In this document: piece by piece, positions 16,884 through 25,801 of the stretch
Position numbering within the stretch: the first letter of the stretch is position 1
Layout: each line of letters begins with the position of its first letter
Assembly (NCBI RefSeq): GCF_004916975.1
Contig: NZ_STGQ01000003.1
Location: 186,001-250,000 of the forward strand
DNA: 64,000 nt
Origin: Paenibacillus dokdonensis
GTDB lineage: Bacteria > Bacillota > Bacilli > Paenibacillales > Paenibacillaceae
Direction: 5' to 3'
Notes under the pieces: generated by a model
Databases searched by the model: none
What the model was told of the DNA's origin: nothing
The model's input: only the letters and a program-made list of their open reading frames with translations
Position numbers and translations under genes: made by a program

Positions 16884-18611
16884 ATGAGGCTTACCATATT
16901 CACAAAAATCGTGCTCGTCATCTTCTTGCTGCTCGTCTCCACGCTGCTGCTGTACTACTTGACGAACCGCTCGAGCGTGCGGCTCATCAAACAGGAAATT
17001 CAGCGCGTGAAACTGAACGAGCTCACATTCCTGGCTGGCGATATCGACAACAATCTGTCCAAAATATCGTCCTTCAGTGATTTTCTCGTACTAGACAAAG
17101 ATGTGCGGCTTCTCGCGACCCCTTCCTTTCTGGAAGGGGACTTCGAGCTGAATAAGCTGAAGCTGCGGGTGTCGGACAAACTCAACCTGCTGCACGCCCT
17201 GAATAACTGGAACGCCGAATTCACGGTGGTCTACGCGGAGGACAGCCCTGCCTTCTCCCCCCAGACGACGCCTACACTCAGCGACCTTTACCTGGAAAAG
17301 CACTTCCGCCCTTTCTGGCAGTACGAGCATGCCAATGACGGTGCCTATTTGACGTATTATCTGGCGCATCCATACACGTTCCGCTTCGATCCGGACGAAG
17401 TGTCCTATGTCATCAGGGCCAAGATCGACACCAAAAACATGCTCGATTATTTGGAGCGTGCCAAGGGGACGAACGACAATGGGCCGATCTTGTTTTCTGC
17501 AGCCGGAGACGTACTGTCCGGCGATACGGAGAAGCTTCCGTTCATCCGCGAGCTGACCCGTCTGCTCGGGGTAGGAGAAGAAACGAGCGGCAACCGGCTT
17601 ATCAAACTGAACGGCGAGCATTATCTCGTCAATTTTTCCGCGCTGGGCAGCTTTAAAGACTGGTACGTCGCGGACTATACCCCGATCAACGAAGTGCTGG
17701 ATCCGATCTATGCCAACCAGCGGTTGTACTATTTCTCCAGCATTTTTCTGCTCCTCTTCAGCATCCTGCTCGCCCTCCTGCTCAACCGAGACGTGCAGAT
17801 TCCGATCCGAAAGCTGATCTGGGGCGTCAGGAAGATCACGACCGGACAGTATACAATCACGCTGCGTCAGAAGAGCAACGATGAATTCGCCTATCTGTTC
17901 GACCGCTTTAACGAGATGTCCAAAGAAATCAAGGAATTGATCGAAAAAGTGTACATGGAGCAAATCCGCTCCAAGGAGGCAAAGCTCCGGCAGCTTCACT
18001 CCCAAATTCAGCCGCACTTCCTGTACAACTCGCTCGCGTTTATCAAGAGCATGGCCGAGCTCGACGAAAAACAGGCCGTCATTGACATGTCCATGAGCTT
18101 AAGCCGTTATTTCCGTCAATCCATCAAGTTCGAGAATACGTTCACGACACTGCGGGAGGAGCTGGAGCTCGTCCGGTTGTACCTGACGATCCAGAGCCTG
18201 CAGATGGACCGCTTCGTCTTCGCCATAGATGTCGAGGAAAGCCTTCTCGGTCTGCAGGTGCCGCGGCTTCTGCTGCAGCCGCTTGCAGAAAATGCCATTC
18301 TCCATGGAATCGAACCGCTGCGCACGGTCGGAGACATTCGAATTGCGGGTTATATCGACGGAGAATATTGCGAAATTAGCGTAGCCGACAACGGCCGCGG
18401 CGTCGAGACCGGCCGACTCGCCGCGCTCCGAAACGCGATTTACAACGGTTCGGACACCAATACCGCGTGGGCGCTTCATAATGTATATGAACGGATGGGC
18501 GCGCTGCTTGGCCCGGACACTCATATGGAGCTTGAGAACGGAGAATTGGGCGGACTCCAGGTGAAGCTGCGGTGGAGAACGGTTCGCGAACAGGAGGAAT
18601 TGGAATCATGA
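16884..18611 (+). CDS. YesM-like sensor histidine kinase
   Basis: 575 residues. Order: TM helix (about 6-28), extracytoplasmic sensor domain (about 30-280), second TM helix (about 281-301), HAMP (about 302-355), HisKA_5-type phosphorylation site QPHFLYN with His378, then an HATPase_c domain with an N-box containing LAENAILHG and a DNGRGV G-box. The kinase phosphorylates the YesN-like regulator. Its stop overlaps the start of the anchored binding-protein gene (ATGA at 18608-18611), which implies translational coupling. Confidence 0.94.
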   Translation: MRLTIFTKIVLVIFLLLVSTLLLYYLTNRSSVRLIKQEIQRVKLNELTFLAGDIDNNLSKISSFSDFLVLDKDVRLLATPSFLEGDFELNKLKLRVSDKLNLLHALNNWNAEFTVVYAEDSPAFSPQTTPTLSDLYLEKHFRPFWQYEHANDGAYLTYYLAHPYTFRFDPDEVSYVIRAKIDTKNMLDYLERAKGTNDNGPILFSAAGDVLSGDTEKLPFIRELTRLLGVGEETSGNRLIKLNGEHYLVNFSALGSFKDWYVADYTPINEVLDPIYANQRLYYFSSIFLLLFSILLALLLNRDVQIPIRKLIWGVRKITTGQYTITLRQKSNDEFAYLFDRFNEMSKEIKELIEKVYMEQIRSKEAKLRQLHSQIQPHFLYNSLAFIKSMAELDEKQAVIDMSMSLSRYFRQSIKFENTFTTLREELELVRLYLTIQSLQMDRFVFAIDVEESLLGLQVPRLLLQPLAENAILHGIEPLRTVGDIRIAGYIDGEYCEISVADNGRGVETGRLAALRNAIYNGSDTNTAWALHNVYERMGALLGPDTHMELENGELGGLQVKLRWRTVREQEELES

Positions 18612-20320
18612 GCATCTGGAGATGGTTGAAACAAACGGGACTGTTCGGCCTCGCGATTGTCTTTTTTGTTGTCGTCATGTTATTTTCCTTCGTCTATTGG
18701 AAGGATCAGACAGGCCCCCCCGACCTGCCAGAGGGAGGCTCTATATCTGAAGAGCCTCCCCCTTCCTTCGTCGAAGGAATATACGAGCCCCCCGCCGTCT
18801 TGACGACCGTCGGGCATCTGTACCCCGACATCGAGTTCAAAAACGGCGAGGATCTGCAAAACAACATCCTGAACCGGCTGTTCGAGGAGAAGCTGGGCAT
18901 CAAGGTGAAATACCTGTGGACGACGACCGGAGACGAGGACGTTTACATCAATAAACTGAATACCTCCATCGCGGCCGGACAGCCTCTCCCCGACATCGTT
19001 ACGTTCAAGGGCGGACAAAATCTGTATCCGCTGTTGCGCTCCGGTGCCTTCCGTGACGTCGGTCCGCTTTTCGAGCAGTACGCCTCGCCCAAGTGGAAGG
19101 CGGCCATGGAGCAAGCTCCCGAAGCGTGGGACCGGTATACGGTCAACGGCAAAAAGATGGCGGTACCGATTCTCGACGGCAAAATGAATTCGAACGAGGT
19201 GCTGTACATCCGTCAGGATTGGCTCGACAAGCTCGGCCTCAAGGCGCCCTCCACGATCGAAGATATGGAGTCCGTCATGGATGCGTTCGTCCATCGGGAC
19301 CCGGACGGCAATGGCATAAACGATACTTACGGGCTCAGCGTCAGCCTGAAAAATTCGTTTTTTTCCTGGATGTCCGACGCAGGCTTCGTGTTCGGGGCTT
19401 ACGGTGAGATGCCGGACATCTGGAACTTGGGCGCAGACGGGAAGCTGTCTTACGGCTCGGTCCAGCCAAGCGTCCGGCAAGGACTGGCAACGTTGAAGCG
19501 GTGGATGGAGCGGGGCTACATACCGAAGGATGCCGAAATTCTCGACGAAGTCCAGGCGACGGAAGCATGGAAGCAGGGCAAGGCCGGCATGATCGTGGCG
19601 CCTCTGTGGGCGGCCGGCTGGCCGCTCGGGGATGTGACCGCAAGCGTGCCGGGCGCCAAGTTCGACGCGTATCCCATCCCCGCCGGGCCGGGGGGCCTGT
19701 CCGGCACGCGCGGCACGCCCCCGGAATTCGGCGCGGTCGCCATCAACGCGGACATGGCGAATCCCGAGATTTTTTTCAAGTATATGAACTTTGTCTACGA
19801 TAACTTCATCGATCCGCCTGCCGACTCCCCTTATCGCTGGGGCATCGCCGAGGGCTATGACTACGGCTATTCGGGCGGTAAGCTGACGTTCCGTGAGAGC
19901 CAGGTGCCCGGCGGTCTGGCGGACCCCCAGAAGTATCTGCTGAGCCTGTCGCTCCCATCTGTCCCGAACTTGCTCAGCGAATCGATCGCCCGCATCAACC
20001 GAGGCGTGTCCGACCAGACACCATACGACATCAAAAACAAGCTGCAGCGTACGCCGCAAGAACTGAGGGGCTGGAACATCGTCGAAAGCAATCCCACCGT
20101 CTATAAGACGGACGCCTTCACCGGCGCACCGACGCCAATGAAGGAAAAAATCGGCGACGCCCTCGATGAATTGCTCCACGACGCGATGCTCAAGATCGTC
20201 TACGGCCAGGAGCCGCTGACTTACTTCGATCGCGTCGTTGCCAGATGGCACGCGCTGGGCGGCGACGCAATGACCGACGAAGTGAACGAATGGTACGCAT
20301 CGCTAAAAAAAACGCGCTGA
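18608..20320 (+). CDS. membrane-anchored extracellular solute-binding protein, possible co-sensor
   Basis: 570-residue family-1 binding protein of the long LplA/LipO-like type, with the calcium-site-like segment HRDPDGNGINDTYG near 238-251. The N-terminus has an uncleaved-looking TM helix (about 12-32) and no lipobox cysteine, then a Pro/Glu-rich linker. ATG 18608 overlaps the kinase stop and has CAGGAGGA upstream. No permease genes accompany it. The overlap with yesM and the fixed anchor suggest it presents ligand to the kinase sensor domain rather than to a transporter. That role is inference; ordinary transport with the permeases at 9415-11199 is the alternative. Confidence 0.85.
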   Translation: MSIWRWLKQTGLFGLAIVFFVVVMLFSFVYWKDQTGPPDLPEGGSISEEPPPSFVEGIYEPPAVLTTVGHLYPDIEFKNGEDLQNNILNRLFEEKLGIKVKYLWTTTGDEDVYINKLNTSIAAGQPLPDIVTFKGGQNLYPLLRSGAFRDVGPLFEQYASPKWKAAMEQAPEAWDRYTVNGKKMAVPILDGKMNSNEVLYIRQDWLDKLGLKAPSTIEDMESVMDAFVHRDPDGNGINDTYGLSVSLKNSFFSWMSDAGFVFGAYGEMPDIWNLGADGKLSYGSVQPSVRQGLATLKRWMERGYIPKDAEILDEVQATEAWKQGKAGMIVAPLWAAGWPLGDVTASVPGAKFDAYPIPAGPGGLSGTRGTPPEFGAVAINADMANPEIFFKYMNFVYDNFIDPPADSPYRWGIAEGYDYGYSGGKLTFRESQVPGGLADPQKYLLSLSLPSVPNLLSESIARINRGVSDQTPYDIKNKLQRTPQELRGWNIVESNPTVYKTDAFTGAPTPMKEKIGDALDELLHDAMLKIVYGQEPLTYFDRVVARWHALGGDAMTDEVNEWYASLKKTR

Positions 20321-20382
20321 TCGTGGCGTTCATCCCGGTCCATCTCATTGTTCATAAGCAATTTTGGGCTTAAGACAACAAT

Positions 20383-20412
20383 AAACCCGCTTCGATACAG
20401 AAGCGGGTTTTC
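20383..20412 (+). terminator. terminator of the YesN/YesM/binding-protein operon
   Basis: Perfect stem AACCCGCTTC / GAAGCGGGTT with a GATACA loop, followed by TTTTC. It marks the right end of the sugar block. Confidence 0.85.
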
Positions 20413-20525
20413 GAGAAAATGGGATAAGGTCACAGTGTGATCCCCTTCGCGGATAAGATTTTAGTGTCCTAACCTTATTCATTGCCAATTCGTAATATTA
20501 CATTAATAATCCTACTCTTCCAAAA

Positions 20526-20568
20526 ATAAAAAGCAGACACGGCTCCCTGCTCCCGTGCTGCTCTTTAT
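20526..20568 (-). terminator. leftward terminator after the small Arg-rich ORF
   Basis: On the minus strand AGCAGCACGG...CCGTGTCTGCT forms a stem with one mismatch, followed by TTTTTATTTTT. It would end the araC-type transcript and the 38-codon ORF. Confidence 0.7.
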
Positions 20569-20581
20569 GCTCATTCTATGT

Positions 20582-20698
20582 TTAAAACCACAAATCATTC
20601 GCAGGCTCGTTTGGCTTGTACCGGCGCATCCGGCTCCGAATCATGCTGCGTCCGCCTGTGGAATATTCGCGTCTGCGTATTCTCCGTCTGTACGTCAT
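20582..20698 (-). CDS. candidate 38-residue arginine-rich small protein
   Basis: ATG 20698 follows AAGGGAGGT at good spacing and opens a 38-codon frame ending TAA at 20584-20582. About eleven of 38 residues are Arg (for example TYRRRIRRRE near the start), so it would be strongly basic and may bind nucleic acid or membrane. It lies 86 bases after the stop of the AraC-type gene on the same strand and 14 bases before a terminator, so it looks like the last cistron of that transcript. I do not recognise a family. The ribosome binding site and terminator support it; the short length leaves doubt. Confidence 0.5.
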   Translation of the reverse strand: MTYRRRIRRREYSTGGRSMIRSRMRRYKPNEPANDLWF

Positions 20699-20784
20699 TC
20701 GCGCATACCTCCCTTCGTTTCTTTCAGCCGTATGTACTCCCCCTATTTACCCGGGCTTTACATTGCCGAAACAAATCGGAAGGT

Positions 20785-21570
20785 TTAACGGATTTCGGAA
20801 GGCTTTTTGCCGGTATACTGCTTAAACTGTCTGCTGAAAAAAAAGATATCCCGGTAACCTAGCGCATCCGCTACTTCTGTTACATTCATGCCCGCATGAA
20901 GCAGGAGATGCTGTGCACGCTCAATCCGTGTCCTTATAATATAGGACTGCACCGGTAATCCAATCAGTTCCTTGAACTTGATGGAAAAATATCTGGGGGA
21001 GAGACCCGCGCGGGCCGCAAGATCCTCAACCCGGTGAGGTTTTCCGGGATGCTGCTGAACGTAATTTGCAATTTCGCGAATCACCTCGGTCAGCTGATTG
21101 CTGGCCTTCTTTTCCTCCGGCTGCTCGCGGTCATGCCGCAGCAGATGAATCATGAGCTGCTTCAAAATCAGCTGGCCTTCCTCTTCTGCAGCAAACGTAT
21201 TGACCAAAAACAGCCTTACGTATCTCGCGAGCATGTATTCAAAATCAACCGTATCCGTCAAGCGGCGGTAAGGCAGTGGTATCTCGCTCACCGGCTCGGA
21301 AACTCTGAAATGGCTGTATGTAAGCACCAACGGCTTTTGCGGATTATGGACCGCACTGGTGTGGTCACCCGGTCTGAACAAAAAACAGCTGCCTTTGCCG
21401 ACCTCAAAGGACTCATCATTACGGATGACTGTCCCTTCACCGCTCCATACATAAAATAGATCATAGTTTTCCAGCGCTTTTTCACGCTTCTGCCATTTCC
21501 ACCCCGGCTCGCAAACGATCTTTGCAAGAGAGGGCAGTATTTGGAAAGAAGATGGCGACGCATGCAGCAT
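20785..21570 (-). CDS. AraC family transcriptional regulator with N-terminal cupin
   Basis: 261 residues: a cupin-like ligand-binding domain (about 25-130, with the FYVWSGEGTVI and FLFRPGDHTSA strands) and two helix-turn-helix units at the C-terminus (RVEDLAARAGLSPRYFSIKFKE and NVTEVADALGYRDIFFFSRQFK). It is a one-component sugar-type sensor, but no target gene is obvious nearby. AAGGGGGA precedes ATG 21570. Its base composition is closer to the flanking housekeeping genes than to the GC-rich sugar block to the left. Confidence 0.92.
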   Translation of the reverse strand: MLHASPSSFQILPSLAKIVCEPGWKWQKREKALENYDLFYVWSGEGTVIRNDESFEVGKGSCFLFRPGDHTSAVHNPQKPLVLTYSHFRVSEPVSEIPLPYRRLTDTVDFEYMLARYVRLFLVNTFAAEEEGQLILKQLMIHLLRHDREQPEEKKASNQLTEVIREIANYVQQHPGKPHRVEDLAARAGLSPRYFSIKFKELIGLPVQSYIIRTRIERAQHLLLHAGMNVTEVADALGYRDIFFFSRQFKQYTGKKPSEIR

Positions 21571-21670
21571 GTCGTCATTCCCCCTTATATATAAACTATT
21601 TCAATACAGGTACACATATTGTATCAAAGATCATACACACTTTAACACAATATATGTACATGATACTCTT

Positions 21671-23122
21671 TCACGCAAAATTTTGCACATCCTGCCACGC
21701 GGCGATAAGTCTGCTGATGCCTTCCGTAATTTGATCCTCTTCCATATGGGCAAATCCGAAGCAGGCCGCCGGAAACCCTTCATCCAGCCGGTATACCTGC
21801 GCATCCCGAAAGTTGATTCCTCTTTGATTCGCCGCCTTACAAAAAGCGGTGTATTCCTCCGGTGATTTAAGCCAATGGGCATAGACATGCAGCCCCGCAT
21901 CACCAGGTATTAGTTCGAAGAGCTGTGAAGCCTTTTCTTTCATCAGATTACAAAAGTGCTCATGTCTCGATCCATAAAGCCGGGTCAGACGGCGTAAATG
22001 CCGTATATAGCCTCCTTTAGCCATAAATCTGGCAAGAGCCCGCTGTTCCAGAAATCCCGGGGACATCGGTTCATACAGAGACTTGGCGCGAACAGCGGCT
22101 CCCACGAGCCCTTCCGGCAGCACCGCATAACCCAGCCTAAGCCCGGTAAACATCGTTTGCGAAAAGGACCCCATGTAGATGACTCGCTCCTGCGTGTCGA
22201 GTGCCTTAAGCGGTTCGATCGGTCTGCCAGCATAGCGGAACTCGCTATCGTAATCATCCTCAATAATGACTGCATTATGCCGCTGTGCCCAGTCAAGAAG
22301 CTGTCGTCTGCGTTCCAGGCTCAGCACGGCTCCCGTAGGATACTGCCTGCTGGGTGTAACAAAGAGAATTCCTGAATCCCACTCCTGCGGCATTACCCCC
22401 TGGCGGTCAACTTCCGCAGGAATAGGTATTCCACCGCATGCGGTAATGGCTCGGCGGACACCATGGAATCCCGGATTCTCTACGACAGCTGTATCCCCCT
22501 CATTCATCAGCAGCTGGAACAGCAGTACAATTCCCTGCATCGACCCGTTGAAAAGCACAATATGTTCGGGCCTAGCCATAATGCCACGAGTGACACGCAA
22601 ATGAGAGGCAATAGCTTCACGCAGCTGACAATCTCCTTCTGGCGGAGCTTTATGCTGTAATTCATTCCCCTTTCGGCCCCCGGCATAAGAGAGGGCGCTC
22701 CGCCACTCCTCATAAGGAAAATGGCTCATGTCCAGCGGTTGATTGATAAAACTGATTTCTGCCTGCTTCGCAGGATCTGCCGGCCCCCGCGGCAGTGAGA
22801 TCAGCCGCTCGCCCCAACTGGATAGTTTTACTGGTGTATCCTTTATTTCCATCTTATGACGGGGCGAATAGCCTGCATGGGTAACATAAGTCCCCCTGCC
22901 TGTCTCAGCATGTACATAGCCTTCCGCCACTAGCATGTCATAGCTCTGAGCCACGGCTCCGCGGGATAACCCGTACATATCTGCTATTTCCCGGGTAGAA
23001 GGCAGCTTTATCCCTCCCGGCAAACGTCCGTCCTGAATGGCTTCCCTCAGCGCATGATACAGCGCAAGATACTTGTATCGGTATTTATTAAGATAAGATT
23101 GCATATGGAGGCTTAGTTCCAT
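21671..23122 (-). CDS. MocR/PdxR-type regulator (GntR HTH plus aminotransferase domain) lacking the PLP lysine
   Basis: 483 residues. The N-terminus is a GntR winged helix (about 10-80, with LPSTREIADMYGLSRGAV). The C-terminus is a fold-type I aminotransferase domain with NPGFHG, TPSRQYPTG and EDDYDSEFRY. In this family the cofactor lysine sits in a GTFSKTL-type motif; here the DNA encodes GSFSQTM, placing Gln at position 322. The protein may therefore not form the usual internal aldimine and may sense PLP or another ligand differently. GAGGAGG precedes ATG 23122. It is divergent from a PNPOx-like gene, its likely target. Confidence 0.93.
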   Translation of the reverse strand: MELSLHMQSYLNKYRYKYLALYHALREAIQDGRLPGGIKLPSTREIADMYGLSRGAVAQSYDMLVAEGYVHAETGRGTYVTHAGYSPRHKMEIKDTPVKLSSWGERLISLPRGPADPAKQAEISFINQPLDMSHFPYEEWRSALSYAGGRKGNELQHKAPPEGDCQLREAIASHLRVTRGIMARPEHIVLFNGSMQGIVLLFQLLMNEGDTAVVENPGFHGVRRAITACGGIPIPAEVDRQGVMPQEWDSGILFVTPSRQYPTGAVLSLERRRQLLDWAQRHNAVIIEDDYDSEFRYAGRPIEPLKALDTQERVIYMGSFSQTMFTGLRLGYAVLPEGLVGAAVRAKSLYEPMSPGFLEQRALARFMAKGGYIRHLRRLTRLYGSRHEHFCNLMKEKASQLFELIPGDAGLHVYAHWLKSPEEYTAFCKAANQRGINFRDAQVYRLDEGFPAACFGFAHMEEDQITEGISRLIAAWQDVQNFA

Positions 23123-23331
23123 CCCTGTTGCCCCTCCTCTACTGGATCCGCTTTGAACTGCCTAACATATATTTACAGATCGAAAACATGATTGGACTAT
23201 AAATTTTAATCTAAATTGGATCTTTTTCCTTGTCAATGTTTCCGTTATGCTGTCAACAAGCTTCTGCGGTATCCTGATGATGGTTGTTTCTCAAATATCG
23301 CAGGCATAAATCATATATGGGGGAAACATGG

Positions 23332-23991
23332 ATGAGAAGAGAGGAATTCAGCATCACTGAAGAACAGGAAATCAATGAGTTTTTATCCGGCATGAGCTTT
23401 GGCTTTCTCGGCACCGTGGGAGAAAACGGACATCCCCGGGTCACTCCGCTGAATTACGTATACCATCAAGGAATCTTCTATTTCCATGGCAGCCGGATCG
23501 GCGAAAAAATGAAACATTTAAAAACGAGCCCTTATGTAAGCTTCAGCGTGGCCGACGAATATGCGGTCATTCCCTCGTATTTTACTGATCCGAATCTCGC
23601 CTGCCCCGCTACCTCCTACTTCAAGAGTGTAACAGCTAGCGGAAGGGCTGAAATCGTGCAGGATCTTGAGGAAAAGGCAGCAGCCTTTTCGCTGCTGATG
23701 AAAAAGCTGCAGCCGGAAGGCGGCTATGATCCCATCGAAGCATCCAATCCGGTATATGCCTCGAGACTCCGCAATGTGGCTGTGGTTAAGATTGCAGCAG
23801 ACCATATCAGCGCCAAGTTCAAATTCGGGCAAAATTTGAATACAGATAAACGGGAGGAAATACTGTGCGGGCTCGAATCCCGGGGCGCACAGCGGGACCT
23901 TGAAACCGCTAAGCATATCCGCAGCAGCATTCCAGTCAGCCGTAAAAAGAAAACTGCTAAGGAACCTCAGGCAGCCGATGACGATTATTAA
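23332..23991 (+). CDS. pyridoxamine 5'-phosphate oxidase family protein (NimA-like)
   Basis: 219-residue split-barrel flavin-binding protein: MSFGFLGTVGENGHPRVTPL-type first strands near 20-40 and FYFHGSRIGEKMKHL near 50-65. Such proteins are usually FMN- or F420-dependent reductases or oxidases; NimA members reduce nitroimidazoles. True PdxH activity is not implied. GGGGG precedes ATG 23332 at good spacing, better than the further upstream starts. The C-terminal 30 residues are Lys/Asp rich. It is divergent from the MocR-type regulator 209 bases away, which suggests regulation by that protein, with vitamin B6 or a related ligand as the signal. Confidence 0.85.
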   Translation: MRREEFSITEEQEINEFLSGMSFGFLGTVGENGHPRVTPLNYVYHQGIFYFHGSRIGEKMKHLKTSPYVSFSVADEYAVIPSYFTDPNLACPATSYFKSVTASGRAEIVQDLEEKAAAFSLLMKKLQPEGGYDPIEASNPVYASRLRNVAVVKIAADHISAKFKFGQNLNTDKREEILCGLESRGAQRDLETAKHIRSSIPVSRKKKTAKEPQAADDDY

Positions 23992-24142
23992 GCATCCTTT
24001 CTGCTCAGAGACCAAAAGCTCCTTTTTTCAGTGACGGTTCCTGATCCAGGTGATATAATGTTAGGCAGTTAAAACGGAAAAGCTTACATGGGGATTTTGT
24101 ATAAAGTCCTGACATTACAACCGACTTGGAAGGATGGAAGAA

Positions 24143-25444
24143 ATGTTAAATTCATTGGCTGAACAACTGAACGAAGGCGTTAAGTCCAGCAACCCGCATG
24201 TCTATGACATGCTGTCCACACTGGGCAAAGAGATCTATTTTCCAAAGGAAGGCATTTTGAGCCAGTCTGCTGAAGCCTCCGGACATGCCAAGAAGTACAA
24301 TGCCACGATCGGCATTGCAACTGAAGGCGGTATCCCGATGCATCTGGACGTGATCCAAAGTAAGCTATCTGCTTTCCAGCCGAAGGATTTGTATCCGTAC
24401 GCTCCTCCTGCAGGCAAGCCGGAGCTCCGGACAGCATGGCTCACCAAAATGAAAGAAGAGAACCCTTCCCTGCGTGAAAAATCACTGAGCAGTCCAATTG
24501 TGACCAATGCGCTGACACATGGACTGAGTGTGGTTGCCGACCTCTTCGTCAATGAAGGGGACGCTGTCATTTATCCTGATAAAAACTGGGAGAACTACGA
24601 GCTGACTTTCGGTATCCGCCGTCACGCCGAGATCGTTAACTACCCGCTTTTCACCGATGAAATGACGTTCAACAGCCAAGGTTTGCGTGATGCTTTGCTC
24701 GCACAAAAGGACAAGGGAAAAGCGATTGTGATCCTCAACTTCCCGAATAACCCTACAGGCTATACTCCGGGTCTTAAGGAAGGCAATGAGATTGTCGCTG
24801 CTGTCAAGGAAGCTGCCGAAGCTGGAATTAACGTGGTTGTTGTAACAGACGACGCTTATTTCGGACTGTTTTTTGAAGACTCCTTGAAGGAATCTCTGTT
24901 CGGCAAGCTGGCAGATCTACATCCTCGTGTGCTCGCTGTCAAAGTCGATGGCGCAACCAAGGAAGAGTTCGTCTGGGGCTTCCGCGTCGGCTTCATTACC
25001 TATGCCTCTGATAGCAAGGAAGTGCTGCATGCACTTGAGCAAAAGACACTCGGCATCATCCGTGCAACCATTTCAAGCGGAGCCCATCCTTCCCAAACCT
25101 TCGTGCTTGAAGCGCTCAAGTCACCTGAGTTCCATGCGCAGAAGGAAGAAAAGTTCCAGATCATGAAGGGCCGTGCCAATAAGGTTAAAACACTGCTGGA
25201 CAGCGGTAAATACAAGGATGTATGGGAATACTATCCGTTCAACTCAGGATACTTCATGTGCCTGAAGCTGAAGGGTGTTTCCGCTGAGGAGCTTCGTACG
25301 CATATCCTTCATCAATATGGCGTCGGAACCATCGCTCTTGGCGAGCATGATCTCCGCGTCGCCTTCTCCTGCATTGAGGAAGAATATCTTGAAGAACTCT
25401 TTGACCTGGTGTACAAGGGAATTCATGATTTGCAGAATAAATAA
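24143..25444 (+). CDS. PLP-dependent aminotransferase, class I/II
   Basis: 433-residue fold-type I aminotransferase with NFPNNPTGY (about 197-205), VTDDAYFGL (about 236-244) and a probable PLP lysine in DGATKEEFVWGFRVGF (about 273-288). The substrate cannot be read from sequence; amino donor use such as Asp or aromatic amino acids is possible. Two starts are possible, ATG 24134 and ATG 24143; the purine-rich AAGGA sits too close to the first, so I use the second. A TATAAT at 24054-24059 with a GTGACG -35 (17-base spacing) lies upstream. Stands alone. Confidence 0.87.
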   Translation: MLNSLAEQLNEGVKSSNPHVYDMLSTLGKEIYFPKEGILSQSAEASGHAKKYNATIGIATEGGIPMHLDVIQSKLSAFQPKDLYPYAPPAGKPELRTAWLTKMKEENPSLREKSLSSPIVTNALTHGLSVVADLFVNEGDAVIYPDKNWENYELTFGIRRHAEIVNYPLFTDEMTFNSQGLRDALLAQKDKGKAIVILNFPNNPTGYTPGLKEGNEIVAAVKEAAEAGINVVVVTDDAYFGLFFEDSLKESLFGKLADLHPRVLAVKVDGATKEEFVWGFRVGFITYASDSKEVLHALEQKTLGIIRATISSGAHPSQTFVLEALKSPEFHAQKEEKFQIMKGRANKVKTLLDSGKYKDVWEYYPFNSGYFMCLKLKGVSAEELRTHILHQYGVGTIALGEHDLRVAFSCIEEEYLEELFDLVYKGIHDLQNK

Positions 25445-25562
25445 GCATGCGTTATAAAAATCTGTTTTTTTGATGAGGAACGGGTAATTGCCCAAGCACA
25501 GTCTTCCCCCTAGACATAAGATACGATGTAACTAAAACAATCCATTGCAAAGGGGAATGAAC

Positions 25563-25685
25563 ATGAGCGAAGAAGTAAGAGGCGGATACGGATACGGATG
25601 CGGACACGGAATGTTTGGTAACACTGGAGCAATTCTGGTACTCTTCATCCTCCTGGTAATCATCACTCGTTCTTTCTGGGTATAA
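25563..25685 (+). CDS. YjcZ family sporulation-associated small membrane protein
   Basis: 40-residue protein with a Gly/Tyr-rich head (GGYGYGCGHG) and one C-terminal TM helix (AILVLFILLVIITRSF). This is the pattern of the tiny TM proteins found in many copies in spore-formers. AAAGGGG precedes ATG 25563, and a strong terminator follows. In relatives such proteins are made in the mother cell or coat, but their function is unknown. Confidence 0.82.
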   Translation: MSEEVRGGYGYGCGHGMFGNTGAILVLFILLVIITRSFWV

Positions 25686-25724
25686 TTAATTACTCCAATT
25701 AATCAACAAGAATCAGCTGACAGC

Positions 25725-25769
25725 AAAAAAGCAGAAGGCCGGGAGCAATCCCGTTCTTCTGCTTTTTTC
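25725..25769. terminator. bidirectional terminator between yjcZ-like gene and ecsB
   Basis: AAAAAAGCAGAAG..GGGA / TCCC..CTTCTGCTTTTTT, with A and T runs on both sides, between convergent genes. Confidence 0.88.
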
Positions 25770-25801
25770 ATGTTTACATATCTAAGATTGGGCCCGGCCC
25801 G

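Noticed and set aside
20530..20780. Plus-strand ORFs between the operon terminator and the AraC-type gene
   Set aside because: No ribosome binding site or recognised domain; the minus-strand 38-codon ORF with its own signals explains the region better.
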